This document shows, piece after piece, positions 41,794-51,469 of a stretch of 64,000 bases of DNA. Both the position numbers and the translations under genes were made by a program. The notes beneath the pieces are model-generated. The model searched no databases. It was not told where the DNA came from and saw only the letters and a program-made list of their open reading frames with translations. The stretch is taken from NCBI RefSeq assembly GCF_042685645.1, contig NZ_JBHUNX010000001.1, forward strand, positions 4,836,001 through 4,900,000. Direction: 5' to 3'. Source of the stretch: Salininema proteolyticum. Its GTDB lineage: Bacteria; Actinomycetota; Actinomycetes; Mycobacteriales; Micromonosporaceae. Each line of letters begins with the position of its first letter. Positions within the stretch are counted from its first letter, which is position 1.

Positions 41794-43638
41794 ATGCCTC
41801 CAGCCGACCTCGACCACCAGCGCGCCCGCGCCGCCGAGGAGGCCGGCCACCCCCGCCGCTGGGCGATCCTGACCGTCCTCGTCATCAGCCTCCTCGTCGT
41901 CGTCATCGACAACACGATCCTCAACGTGGCGCTGAAGACCCTGGCCGACCCGGTCGACGGGCTGGGCGCCACCCAGAGCGAGCTGGCGTGGATGATCAAC
42001 TCCTACACGCTGGTGTTCGCCGGGCTCCTCTTCGCGGCGGGCGTGGTGGGCGACCGCTGGGGCCGCAAGAGGATGATCCTCGCGGGCCTGGCCGTCTTCG
42101 GGCTGGCGTCCCTCGCCTCCGCCTACGCGGCGAGCCCCGCGCAGCTGATCCTCTTCCGCGGCGTCATGGGCGTGGGTGCGGCCATGCTCATGCCCTGCAC
42201 GCTCTCGCTCCTGCGGGCGGTCTTCCCTCCCCGGGAGTTCCCGCGCGCCCTGGCGATCTGGACGGCCGCCGTCGGCGCCTCCGGGGCCCTGGGCCCGCTC
42301 GTCGGCGGAGCGCTGCTGGAACGGTTCTGGTGGGGCTCGGTCTTCCTGGTCAACGTGCCCGTCGTCGTCTTCGGCATCATCGCCGTCGCCGTCCTCGCCC
42401 CCGAGTCGACCGGTGGCCGCGAGAAACCCGACATCGCAGGCATGGTCCTGTCCATAGCGGGCCTCATGACGCTCACCTACGGCATCATCGAGGCGGGCGA
42501 GCGCGGCACGTGGAACGACGTCGAGGCCTGGGGGACGATAGCCGTCGGCGTGCTCGTCCTGGCGTGGTTCGTCTGGTGGGAGGGCTTCTCCTCCCACGCC
42601 TCCCTGGATGTCGGGCTCTTCCGCAACCGCGAGTTCTCGGTCTCGGCGGTCATGATGGCCCTGGTCTTCTTCGTCTCCATGGGACTCATGTTCTTCATGT
42701 CCTTCTACCTGCAGCTGGTGCGCGACTATTCGCCGATGCGCGCCGGCCTGCTGTTCCTGCCCACGGCCATCGCCATGCTCCTCTTCGCCCCGGGGTCCAA
42801 CGCCCTGGTCAAGAGGTTCGGGCCCCGGGCGGTGTCGCTGGCGGGCATGGTGCTCCTCGCGGCGTCGATCGGAGTCGTCGCGACCCTGGGGCAGGACACT
42901 TCCATCTGGGTGGTCGTCGCGGCCTTCGCGCTGCAGGGCGTGGCGATGGCCAACCTCATGCCGCCGGCGATGACGACCCTCATGGCGGCGATGCCCGCCG
43001 AGAAGGCGGGGGTGGCCTCCGCCTTCGGCAACACGCTGCGGCAGGTGGGCGGTTCCCTGGGCGTGGCGGTGTTCAGCACGGTCATGGCGCAGGTCTACCG
43101 CGACTCCCTGACCGACGAGATCCCGCTGATCCGCGGCGAGGCCCGCGAATCGGTGGCCACCACCTACGCGGCGGTGGAGAAGGTCGACATCAACGAGCTG
43201 ACCCGCATGTACGTCCTGGACGCGGCGAACCGGTCGTTCATCGACGCCATGCAGGCGACGGCGTTCGCCGCGCTGGGCGTGTGCCTGCTGGGGTTCGTCG
43301 CGGTGTTCTTCTATCCGCGCAAGCGGCGGGAGGCGGAACCGAAGGTTCCGGCCCCGAGGGACACCGAGCCGCCCGAGTGGGGGCCGCCCCTGCCGCCGCT
43401 TCCCCGGCGCCGTCGCGCCTCGGACGGGGCTCCGTCCCGGTCGGAGGGCGTTCGGCCCGGTATGGAGGGCGTCCCGTCCCGGTCGGATGGAGTTCGGCCC
43501 GGCATGGAGGGGGTCCCGTCCCAGCCGGAGGCCGGGCGGCCCGCTGCGGATCAGGCCCCGCCGCCGACCGAACTCGGCCGCCCCGCCTCGAACCAGGCGC
43601 CTCCCCAGACGGAGACCGGGCGCCACGCGCGGCGGTGA
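41794..43638 (+). CDS. MFS drug exporter, DHA2 (EmrB/QacA) family
   Basis: 614 residues with about fourteen helices. DHA2 marks: VVVIDNTILNVALKTLAD (motif D1 in helix 1), GVVGDRWGRKRMILAGL (motif A), and GASGALGPLVGGALLERF (motif C of drug:H+ antiporters). The last 110 residues form a cytoplasmic Pro/Arg-rich tail that includes two 14-residue repeats (GVRPGMEGVPSRSD type). ATG 41794 is chosen because the membrane region begins there; the frame is open far upstream but has no coding features. Likely proton-driven export of hydrophobic compounds. Confidence 0.93.
   Translation: MPPADLDHQRARAAEEAGHPRRWAILTVLVISLLVVVIDNTILNVALKTLADPVDGLGATQSELAWMINSYTLVFAGLLFAAGVVGDRWGRKRMILAGLAVFGLASLASAYAASPAQLILFRGVMGVGAAMLMPCTLSLLRAVFPPREFPRALAIWTAAVGASGALGPLVGGALLERFWWGSVFLVNVPVVVFGIIAVAVLAPESTGGREKPDIAGMVLSIAGLMTLTYGIIEAGERGTWNDVEAWGTIAVGVLVLAWFVWWEGFSSHASLDVGLFRNREFSVSAVMMALVFFVSMGLMFFMSFYLQLVRDYSPMRAGLLFLPTAIAMLLFAPGSNALVKRFGPRAVSLAGMVLLAASIGVVATLGQDTSIWVVVAAFALQGVAMANLMPPAMTTLMAAMPAEKAGVASAFGNTLRQVGGSLGVAVFSTVMAQVYRDSLTDEIPLIRGEARESVATTYAAVEKVDINELTRMYVLDAANRSFIDAMQATAFAALGVCLLGFVAVFFYPRKRREAEPKVPAPRDTEPPEWGPPLPPLPRRRRASDGAPSRSEGVRPGMEGVPSRSDGVRPGMEGVPSQPEAGRPAADQAPPPTELGRPASNQAPPQTETGRHARR
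43430..43520 (+). repeat. 42-bp tandem repeat in the exporter tail
   Basis: Two adjacent units encode SRSEGVRPGMEGVP and SRSDGVRPGMEGVP, followed by a partial third (SQPE). Units differ at only a few bases. Confidence 0.8.
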
Positions 43639-43704
43639 CGACCTGGCCGCAGGCGTCGGCGCGGCAGGCGTGTCAGCCGTGCGGTCGAGTCCGTGGCGCT
43701 ACCG

Positions 43705-43780
43705 CGCTCGCGGAACAACCCCGACCCGCTCGAGCGCCAGGCCTTGGTATCCTCACCGCGCCTGCGCTCGCGGAACAACC
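43705..43780. repeat. 16-bp direct repeat 60 bp apart
   Basis: CGCTCGCGGAACAACC occurs at 43705-43720 and 43765-43780, in the 207-bp space between convergent genes. Confidence 0.75.
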
Positions 43781-43845
43781 GCGTCGGCGCGCGGCCCCGG
43801 CCGTCACCGGGCGGCGGTCCGTCCGATCCGGTTCCGTCCGGGCGC

Positions 43846-44199
43846 TCAGGCGCCCTTGGGATTGGGGCCGTACCGGTTCGTCCCGCTCTCGCTGTCGAAC
43901 AGGGAGAACACGATCAGCACGATGGTGCCGACGATCGGGATGAGCCCGATCCACCACCACCAGCCGGTGCGGCCGGAGTCGTGGAGGCGCCGCACCTGCA
44001 CGGCGATGCTCGGCAGCAGGATGAGGAGTCCGAAGGCTCCCGCGAGGAAGTTCCAGAGGAACCCGTCGGACTGCTGGGCGAAGGACGAGAGCACCGCCCC
44101 GATGACGGCGTTGACCAGGACGAACACCCAGAACTCCCGGCGCCGCGACCTCCCGCTGAAGACGGCGTACTTCTTGAAGGCCGTGAAATACCAGTTCAT
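43846..44199 (-). CDS. DUF805 family membrane protein
   Basis: 117 residues. The family opens MNWYFTAFKKYAVFSGRSRR with REFWVFVLVN, has VRRLHDSGRTGWWWWIGLIP in the middle and ends GTNRYGPNPKGA, all typical of DUF805. Three or four helices. Function unknown. Start ATG 44199, monocistronic. Confidence 0.93.
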   Translation of the reverse strand: MNWYFTAFKKYAVFSGRSRRREFWVFVLVNAVIGAVLSSFAQQSDGFLWNFLAGAFGLLILLPSIAVQVRRLHDSGRTGWWWWIGLIPIVGTIVLIVFSLFDSESGTNRYGPNPKGA

Positions 44200-44439
44200 G
44201 TCTGCCTCCCGTGAACCGACGCGGAGCGCCTCCCCCGGGCGGAGGAGAGTGTCGGCCGCTCCGCCATGCCCCGATTATTCCGGTGTGGAGGGTCGCCGGT
44301 GCCCGAACGGCGAAGGACTCCCGCTGGAATTCCACCGCTGCCGCCACCGCTCCCGCCGGTCCGCAGGTGGCGCCGCCGTCCACCGGAACCGGCGCCCGGC
44401 ACCTCGCGGAAGGCCCGCGGACGCGGCGGACACGCGAAA

Positions 44440-44466
44440 GGGCGGCCGCCCGAAGGCGACCGCCCC
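44440..44466 (-). terminator. Terminator of fba
   Basis: GGGCGGcCGCC - CGAA - GGCGaCCGCCC stem-loop, with CTTTCGCG following on the minus strand, 22 bp after the aldolase stop. Confidence 0.75.
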
Positions 44467-44487
44467 GAAGACCGTGGAGTCCGGTTC

Positions 44488-45510
<1,023 letters not shown>

Positions 45511-45677
45511 ACTGCCTTCTCCTTAACATACTGCGCGGCTATGGCCGCGACTTGCACTGACTTTCCCCGACCGGGGGCGATGGGGCGCCCGGACGGCGCT
45601 GTCCGACTTCCCGCTCGCCCCCAGCTTACTAGTTGATTCATGGCCGCCCGCGACCTCCAGGCTTTACCGTAGGAGTC

Positions 45678-45905
45678 ATGAGCGGTGTATTCGACAGGAA
45701 TCGCGAGGAAGACGACTTCTCCGAGGCCGTCTCCGGTCCCGCCGGGGACGACGCCGACGAGGAGGTGTACGGCGAGAGCGCCCTGTTCGACGAGTCGAGT
45801 GCGGAGACGGTCGACCTGGAGCTGCCCGACGAGTCGGCCGAGGCCGACGCCGTCGAGCAGCGGGTGGAGGTCCCCGTCGGGGAAGAGGACGAGGAACCGG
45901 CCTAG
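45678..45905 (+). CDS. Small acidic hypothetical protein
   Basis: 75 residues, about a third of them Asp or Glu (FDRNREEDDFSEAVSG, DDADEEVYGESALFDE, GEEDEEPA). No cysteines, no membrane segment, probably disordered. ATG 45678 follows TAGGAG, which is why I prefer it over the in-frame start at 45633. A strong terminator follows at 45918. Acidic low-complexity proteins of this type are common in actinobacteria; function unknown. Confidence 0.6.
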   Translation: MSGVFDRNREEDDFSEAVSGPAGDDADEEVYGESALFDESSAETVDLELPDESAEADAVEQRVEVPVGEEDEEPA

Positions 45906-45917
45906 CGGCACGCGAAA

Positions 45918-45960
45918 AGGGCGGCCCCGCCCCGGAAGGACTCCGGAGCGGGGCCGCCCT
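45918..45960. terminator. Bidirectional terminator
   Basis: A 13-bp perfect stem (45918-45930 with 45948-45960), with an extra inner CCGGA/TCCGG helix. It serves the acidic-protein gene and probably the convergent ptrB gene. CGCCCTGCGCGG(T/C)GCGGTCGCC recurs at about 45956 and 46014, the second copy at the ptrB 3' end. Confidence 0.8.
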
Positions 45961-46034
45961 GCGCGGTGCGGTCGCCACGTGTACGCGACCCGTTAGCCGC
46001 GTAAACCAGGGGTCGCCCTGCGCGGCGCGGTCGC

Positions 46035-48113
46035 CTACTTCTCGGCGGCGCCCAGGCGGCCCAGGACCCAGGCGAGGTTGAACGCCTCTTCCTCCCAGGC
46101 GTCGTAGCGTCCGCTGCGTCCGCCGTGGCCGGCCTCCATCTCGGTCTTCAGCAGCACGTGGGTCTGCGGGCTGACCTCGCGCAGCCTGGCCACCCACTTG
46201 GCCGGCTCGTGGAAGCCGACGCGGGTGTCGTTGAGGCTCGTCACCGCGAGGATCGAGGGGTACTTCACATCGCGCACGTTCTCGTAGGGCGAGTACGACT
46301 TCATGTACTCGTAGACCTCGGACGACTCGATGGGGTTGCCCCACTCCTCCCACTCGCCGACCGTCAGCGGCATGGAGGGGTCGAGGATCGTCGTCAGGTT
46401 GTCCACGAACGGAACCTCGGCGAGGATGCCCGCGAACTTCTCCGGGGCGAGGTTGGCGACGGCGCCCATCAGCAGGCCGCCGGCCGAACCGCCCCTGGCG
46501 ACGATGCGCTCGCCGTCGGCCCAGCCGGACTCGACCATGCGGTCGGCGGCGGCGGTGAAGTCGGAGAAGGTGTTCTTCTTGCGCAGCATCTTGCCGTCGT
46601 CGTACCAGGCGCGGCCCATCTCGCCGCCGCCGCGGACGTGTGCGATGGCGAAGACGACGCCCCTGTCCAGGAGGCTCAGGCGCGCGATGGAGAAGTACGG
46701 GTCGATCGACATCTCGTAGGAGCCGTAGCCGTAGAGCAGGACCGGGTTGGTCGCGTCCGGCGAGGCGTCCTTGTGCGCCACGACGGAGATCGGCACGCGC
46801 GTGCCGTCCTCGGCCTCGGCCCACTCGCGGTACTGGCGGTAGTCCTCCGGGTCGAAGCCGCCCAGCACGGGAGTCCGCTTGCGCAGCAGCTTCTCTCCAT
46901 TGCGGACGTCGTAGTCGTAGACGCTGGAGGGCGTGACCATGGAGGCGTAGCCGAAGCGGATCAGGCGGGCGTCGTACTCGGGGGTGTCGCCGAGGCCGAC
47001 GGTGTAGATCGGCTCGTCGAACTCGATGAACTTGAGGTCGCCGACGCGGTCGAGCAGGGCGAGCCGCGACAGTCCGCTCTCGCGCAGGGACACGACGGCG
47101 AAGTCCTTGAAGGCGTCGACGCTGTCGATGCGGCGGGCGCCGTTGTGGGGGACCAGCTCGTGGTAGTCGCGGGTGTCGTCCACCGGCACCCAGCCCACGG
47201 TGAAGTTCTCGGCGTTCTTGTTGTGCAGCACCAGGAAGCGGTCTCCCTGGTGGTCCACGTCGACCTCGACGCCCTGGACGCGGCCCTCGCCGAAGACCTG
47301 GAAGTCCCCGGTCGGGTCGTCGGCGCGCAGGTACCGGACCTCGGTGGTGAGGGTGGAGGCCGCGTACAGCAGCAGGTACTCCTCGGAGCGCGTGAGCCCG
47401 ATGCCGACGCGGAACTTCTGGTCGTCCTCCTGGTAGACGAGGGTGTCCTCCTCCTCGCCGAGGAGGTGGCGCCAGACCTGGTGGGGACGCCAGGCGTCGT
47501 CGACCTTGGTGTAGAAGAAGGCCTTGCCGTCGGCCGACCAGGCGCCGCCGTAGAAGGTGTCCTCGACCGCGTCGTCCAGGTCCTGACCGGTGCGGAGGTC
47601 CTTGAAACGCAGGGTGAAGCGCTCGTCTCCGGAGAAGTTGACCGAGTAGGCCAGGAGGTTCCCGTCGGGGGAGACGTCGGCGGTGCCCATGGAGAAGAAG
47701 TCGTGGCCCTCGGCCAGCGCGTTGCCGTCGAGGATGACCTCCTCGCCCTCGATCGGCACGCCCGGCTCGATCTCCGGCGGGACGTCGCCCTCGGCCTTGA
47801 GGCGGCACTGCCGCGCGTACTGCTTGCCCTCCTCGGTGCGGCCGTAGTACCACCAGCCGTGCAGGCGCTGGGGAACGGAGAGGTCGGTCTCCTGGGTGCG
47901 GTCCTTGATCTCGTGGAAGATCTTGCCGCGCAGGGGCTCCAGGTGGGCGCTCTCCTGGTCGGTGTAGGCGTTCTCCGCCTTGAGGTAGGCGAGGGTCTCG
48001 GGGTCCTCGGCCTCGCGCAGCCAGTAGTACTCGTCGTTGAAGGTGTCTCCGTGGAAGGTGCGGAGGTGCTCGCGGCGGGGCGCGGCCGGCGGTTGGATCT
48101 CGGTCATTCCCAC
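46035..48113 (-). CDS. ptrB: Oligopeptidase B (S9A prolyl oligopeptidase family)
   Basis: 692-residue cytoplasmic serine peptidase cleaving short peptides after basic residues. Beta-propeller domain from about residue 70 to 410, catalytic alpha/beta hydrolase domain after it. Nucleophile Ser is in RGGSAGGLLMGAVAN; RGGGEMGRAWYDDGKML and AHVRGGGEMG precede it; the Asp lies in LNDTRVGFHEPAKW; the His in EMEAGHGGRSGRY, the oligopeptidase B form of the His motif. Monocistronic. Confidence 0.96.
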   Translation of the reverse strand: MGMTEIQPPAAPRREHLRTFHGDTFNDEYYWLREAEDPETLAYLKAENAYTDQESAHLEPLRGKIFHEIKDRTQETDLSVPQRLHGWWYYGRTEEGKQYARQCRLKAEGDVPPEIEPGVPIEGEEVILDGNALAEGHDFFSMGTADVSPDGNLLAYSVNFSGDERFTLRFKDLRTGQDLDDAVEDTFYGGAWSADGKAFFYTKVDDAWRPHQVWRHLLGEEEDTLVYQEDDQKFRVGIGLTRSEEYLLLYAASTLTTEVRYLRADDPTGDFQVFGEGRVQGVEVDVDHQGDRFLVLHNKNAENFTVGWVPVDDTRDYHELVPHNGARRIDSVDAFKDFAVVSLRESGLSRLALLDRVGDLKFIEFDEPIYTVGLGDTPEYDARLIRFGYASMVTPSSVYDYDVRNGEKLLRKRTPVLGGFDPEDYRQYREWAEAEDGTRVPISVVAHKDASPDATNPVLLYGYGSYEMSIDPYFSIARLSLLDRGVVFAIAHVRGGGEMGRAWYDDGKMLRKKNTFSDFTAAADRMVESGWADGERIVARGGSAGGLLMGAVANLAPEKFAGILAEVPFVDNLTTILDPSMPLTVGEWEEWGNPIESSEVYEYMKSYSPYENVRDVKYPSILAVTSLNDTRVGFHEPAKWVARLREVSPQTHVLLKTEMEAGHGGRSGRYDAWEEEAFNLAWVLGRLGAAEK

Positions 48114-48303
48114 AGCCTAGTCGGCCTTCCTCGCGGGGCGAAACGCTAATTCGCTGACAGCTTAGGGCGGTGTACCGGACGTCTCCGTGCTTGCGGCAGT
48201 CAGGTTGGCCACAAACGCCTCCCACTCCTTACCTGTGGGTAATAAAATTGCCAACTAGGAAATTTTGCAGAATCCGCAAGAAACCAGTGAGAAGATGCCA
48301 AGC

Positions 48304-49098
48304 ATGAACGAGCCCACCGACAAGCCGCGAGCGGGGTCCGATTCCCCCAGCGAGACCCGCCCGCTGCCCGTCGTCGACGCCAAGGCCCCCGACCCGGCCC
48401 GCCACCGCGCCCCCGAAGAGGCGACCGCGGCCGCGCCGGCGCGGGACGAGACGCCGGGCGAGGCGGCCGAGTCCGAGCCGGCCGACGAATCCCCCTACCT
48501 CCGCGCCGACAACCTCAAGGCCCACGGGCACTCCGGGACCATCGTCGAGGGCCTGACCGTGTCCGGCTCGCGCGGAGACCTGTTGGCCCTCAGCGGAAAC
48601 TCCGGCACCGGACGCACCACGGCGCTGCTCGCCCTGGGAGGGCGGTTCGGACTCGACACCGGGACTCTCGCCGTGGGCGGCGAGACCAAGCCCGACCGCA
48701 TCCGCGACCTGTGCGCCATGACCACCGCGACGCCGGCGGTGGACTTCGAGGAGTTCCACACCGTCCGCGAGGTGATCGCCGAGACCGCCGTCCTCTCCCG
48801 CGGCAAGGCCGACCGCTCCACCGTCGAGCGCTGGTTCTCCGCCCTCGGCCTGTCCCTCAACCCGAAGACCATGTGGGGCCACCTGGACGCGATGGAGAAG
48901 AAGCTGGCGACCATCGCGCTGACCGCCGCCGAGGAGACCCCCGTCGTCCTGGTCGACGATGTCGACGCGGGACTGGACTCGGAAGACGCCGCCGCGGCCT
49001 TCGGGGCCCTGCGCCAGGTCGCCGACTCCGGCCGCCTCGTCATCGCCTCCTGCGTCCGCGCCGATCCCCCGGTCGACACCGCCATCTCGCTACGTTAA
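48304..49098 (+). CDS. Degenerate ABC-type ATPase partner of the YhgE/Pip protein
   Basis: 264 residues from ATG 48304, which has AGTGAGAAG at proper distance; in-frame starts at 48265 (TTG) and 48295 are possible. Residues 1-65 are Pro/Ala/Glu-rich and disordered. The rest follows the ABC fold but is altered: the P-loop is SGNSGTGRTTAL (Arg for the catalytic Lys), the signature LSGGQ is absent (HLDAMEKKLATIALT), and Walker B is VVLVDDVDAGLDS without the catalytic Glu. ATP hydrolysis is doubtful; it may be a structural or regulatory partner. It lies 15 bp before the membrane protein gene, so the two are an operon. Confidence 0.82.
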   Translation: MNEPTDKPRAGSDSPSETRPLPVVDAKAPDPARHRAPEEATAAAPARDETPGEAAESEPADESPYLRADNLKAHGHSGTIVEGLTVSGSRGDLLALSGNSGTGRTTALLALGGRFGLDTGTLAVGGETKPDRIRDLCAMTTATPAVDFEEFHTVREVIAETAVLSRGKADRSTVERWFSALGLSLNPKTMWGHLDAMEKKLATIALTAAEETPVVLVDDVDAGLDSEDAAAAFGALRQVADSGRLVIASCVRADPPVDTAISLR

Positions 49099-49113
49099 AA
49101 GGATCCACGCCAC

Positions 49114-50922
49114 ATGAGCACGTTCAAACTCGCGTTCCTCGAGCTGAAGCGGTTCAAAGGACACCCCCTCCGCTACGCCGCGCTCGTCGCCATCATCCTC
49201 ATGCCTCTCGTCTACGGAGGCCTCTACCTATGGTTCTCCTGGGACCCCTACGGTTCCACCGGAGACATGCCCGTCGCCGTCGTCAACGAGGACAAGGGCG
49301 CCGAGGTCGACGGCAAGGAGATCAACGCCGGCGACCAGCTGAGCGACCAGCTCAAGGAGACCGACATCCTCGGCTGGAACTTCGTCGACCGCGACGAGGC
49401 CGCGGAAGGGCTCGAGGACGGCACCTACTACATCGCCATGCGCATCCCGGAGGACTTCTCCTCCGACCTCGGATCGCTGGCCGGGGAGAAGCCCCGCCAG
49501 GCACAGATCGAGTTCCAGCTCAACGACGCCAACGGCTACATCGCCGGCCTCATGGCCAAGACCGTCGAGCTGGAGATCCAGAAACAGGTCAACACGGCCG
49601 TCTACGTGACCGCGGCCAAGACGATCTTCTCCGACCTCGGCGAGCTCAACGAGCAGATGACCGAGGCCGCCGACGGCGCGAGCGAGATCAAGGACGGCAT
49701 CACCACCGCCAAGGACAAGACGAACGAGCTGGCGAGCGGGCTCGCCGAGCTCAGGGACGGTTCCCGCCAGGTCGCCGACGGCGTCGGCACCATGAGCGAC
49801 AAGGTGACCCCGGTGGTCAACGTCGTCGTCGACAACTGGGGCGACCTGGCCCAGAGCGTTGAGGACGTGAACTCCGGCGTCGCCGGCCATTTGGACTCCG
49901 CCCAGACCCAGCTCGACGAGCTGTGCGCCGTCATCGACACGGACCACTCCACGGCCTGCCAGGACGTCAAGCAGACCCTCAACGACGCGCAGAGCGTCAA
50001 CTCCGGGCTCAGCGGCATCCAGTCGGAGATGGACTCCCTGGTGAGCACGGGTGACATGAACCAGGCGCTCAGCAGCCTGCAGGAACTCGAAGACGGCGCG
50101 AACAGCGTCGCCGACGGCAACGCCGAGGCCTACAACGGCGCCACCCAGCTCGTCGACGGGCTCCAGCAGCTCGAGGACGCCCAGACGGAGCTCGCCGACG
50201 GGTTGGAGGACGGGGCCGGGAAGATCCCGTCCAACGACCCGGAGACCGACGCCCAGAACGCCGACGTCATCGGCAACCCGACCGCGATCGACGAGACGAA
50301 CCTCAACCCCGCCCACACCTACGGGCGCGGGCTGGCGCCGTTCTTCATCGCCATCTCGCTGTGGGTGTTCGGCCTGATCGGCTACCTGCTGCTGCGTCCG
50401 GCCAACCCGCGGGCCATGCTGGGCACCATGCGGTCGATCCCGATCGCCGTGGGCGGATGGCTCTCCGGGGCTATACTCGGCGTCATCTCGGTCGTCGTGC
50501 TCTACGCGACGCTGCAGATCGGGCTCGGCCTCGACCCCACGCACCCGTGGCTGACGATCGGGTTCGCCATGCTGGGCATCCTGGTCTTCTCCGCCATCAC
50601 GCACCTGCTGAAGCTGGCGTTCGGCGCGGCCGGATCACTGCTGATCGTGGTGTTCCTCATGCTGCAGCTGACCAGTGCGGGAGGTCTGTTCCCGGCGGAG
50701 GTGACACCGTCGTTCTTCCAGATACTGCATCCGTACCTGCCGATGACCTACGTCGTCGAGGGACTGCGGGTGGCCGTCAGCGGAGGGGAGATGGCGCGCC
50801 TCTACCAGGCGGCGATCTACCTGGTCCTCTTCGGGATCGGAGCGCTGATGCTCTCCAGCCTGATTGTGATGCGGAGACGGCGTATGAGCATGGACCAGCT
50901 CAAGCCGCCGCTCACGATCTAG
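49114..50922 (+). CDS. YhgE/Pip family membrane protein (ABC-2-like)
   Basis: 602 residues. One N-terminal helix (HPLRYAALVAIILMPLVYGG), a long extracytoplasmic region (about 45-405) with heptad-like segments (EQMTEAADGASEIKDGITTA, LASGLAELRDGSRQVADGVG), then five or six helices to the end. This matches YhgE/Pip phage-infection-protein-type proteins, related to the ABC-2 permeases and to ESX/T7SS-linked EsaA. Such proteins are thought to transport or organise the envelope; substrate unknown. Forms an operon with the degenerate ATPase. Terminator at 50949. Confidence 0.92.
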   Translation: MSTFKLAFLELKRFKGHPLRYAALVAIILMPLVYGGLYLWFSWDPYGSTGDMPVAVVNEDKGAEVDGKEINAGDQLSDQLKETDILGWNFVDRDEAAEGLEDGTYYIAMRIPEDFSSDLGSLAGEKPRQAQIEFQLNDANGYIAGLMAKTVELEIQKQVNTAVYVTAAKTIFSDLGELNEQMTEAADGASEIKDGITTAKDKTNELASGLAELRDGSRQVADGVGTMSDKVTPVVNVVVDNWGDLAQSVEDVNSGVAGHLDSAQTQLDELCAVIDTDHSTACQDVKQTLNDAQSVNSGLSGIQSEMDSLVSTGDMNQALSSLQELEDGANSVADGNAEAYNGATQLVDGLQQLEDAQTELADGLEDGAGKIPSNDPETDAQNADVIGNPTAIDETNLNPAHTYGRGLAPFFIAISLWVFGLIGYLLLRPANPRAMLGTMRSIPIAVGGWLSGAILGVISVVVLYATLQIGLGLDPTHPWLTIGFAMLGILVFSAITHLLKLAFGAAGSLLIVVFLMLQLTSAGGLFPAEVTPSFFQILHPYLPMTYVVEGLRVAVSGGEMARLYQAAIYLVLFGIGALMLSSLIVMRRRRMSMDQLKPPLTI

Positions 50923-50948
50923 ACGGGATGTAGACGTTGATCACGTCG

Positions 50949-50974
50949 GGGGAGGGTGCCACTGCACCCTCCCC
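50949..50974 (+). terminator. Terminator of the YhgE operon
   Basis: GGGGAGGGTGC (50949-50959) and GCACCCTCCCC (50964-50974) form a perfect 11-bp stem with a 4-nt loop, 26 bp after the stop. Confidence 0.8.
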
Positions 50975-51022
50975 GTCCCTATCCTGTAAGCTGTTACAGG
51001 TCGACGCGTTGATGCGCGTTTC

Positions 51023-51096
51023 GGCTGGGTAGCTCAGTTGGTACGAGCGTCCGCCTGAAAAGCGGAAGGTCGCCGGTTCGACCCCGGCCCCAGCCA
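51023..51096 (+). tRNA. tRNA-Phe (anticodon GAA)
   Basis: Acceptor GGCTGGG (51023-51029) pairs with CCCAGCC (51089-51095), discriminator A51096; D stem GCTC/GAGC; anticodon stem CCGC/GCGG with loop CTGAAAA gives GAA; T arm GCCGG TTCGACC CCGGC. The D loop (AGTTGGTAC) is one base longer than is usual for this tRNA. Only CC of the CCA end is encoded. Followed directly by a terminator-containing repeat array. Confidence 0.93.
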
Positions 51097-51098
51097 CC

Positions 51099-51380
51099 GA
51101 ATGACGAAGCCCGTTCTGGTTCTCCAGGGCGGGTTTTCTGTTGTGCGGTGTGGTTGGCACGAGCGTCCGCCTGCTGTGTTGTGGCAGGCCTTCGGCCTGG
51201 AGGCGGAAGGTCGCCGGTTCGACCCCGGCCCCAGCCACCGAATGTCGAAGCCCGTTCTGGTTCTCCAGGGCGGGTTTTCTGTTGTGCGGTGTGGTTGGCA
51301 CGAGCGTCCGCCTGCTGTGTTGTGGCAGGCCTTCGGCCTGGAGGCGGAAGGTCGCCGGTTCGACCCCGGCGCCAGCCACC
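51099..51380 (+). repeat. Two 141-bp tandem repeats carrying tRNA-like elements and terminators
   Basis: Units 51099-51239 and 51240-51380 differ at only two bases. Each contains a terminator-like hairpin (AAGCCCG...CGGGTTTT) and then a copy of the tRNA-Phe from the D loop onward (GTTGGCACGAGCGTCCGCCTG, and GGCGGAAGGTCGCCGG with the full T arm and CCAGCC end). Between the anticodon-stem strands is a 28-nt insertion that folds as CAGGCC-TTC-GGCCTG. The 5' acceptor and D-stem strand are replaced, but GGTTGG (51152-51157 and 51293-51298) can pair with CCAGCC, and in unit 2 the two-base change extends this to a 7-bp stem, GGTTGGC/GCCAGCC. Reading frames here give the well-known false GAGVEPATF proteins and are not genes. 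Confidence 0.85.
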
Positions 51381-51381
51381 G

Positions 51382-51427
51382 AAAATAACCCCGTCTCCAG
51401 CGGAAACGCCGGAGGCGGGGTTATTTT
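51382..51427. terminator. Long bidirectional terminator
   Basis: AAAATAACCCCG (51382-51393) pairs perfectly with CGGGGTTATTTT (51416-51427), with inner CTCC/GGAG and GCG/CGC helices. The A and T flanks give a U tract in both directions, fitting the end of the tRNA array and of the convergent hydrolase gene. Confidence 0.93.
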
Positions 51428-51469
51428 GTGTTCCGGTGTTGCTCCCTGCGGTCCGTGGCTAACGGAACG

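Noticed and set aside
50912..51379. Minus-strand open frame with repeated GAGVEPATFRLQAEGLP segments
   Set aside because: It is the complement of tRNA-Phe and its two tRNA-like repeats; proteins with GAGVEPATF are a known annotation artefact of tRNA genes.
51099..51380. CRISPR-like array
   Set aside because: The 141-bp units are continuous duplications without unique spacers and derive from a tRNA.
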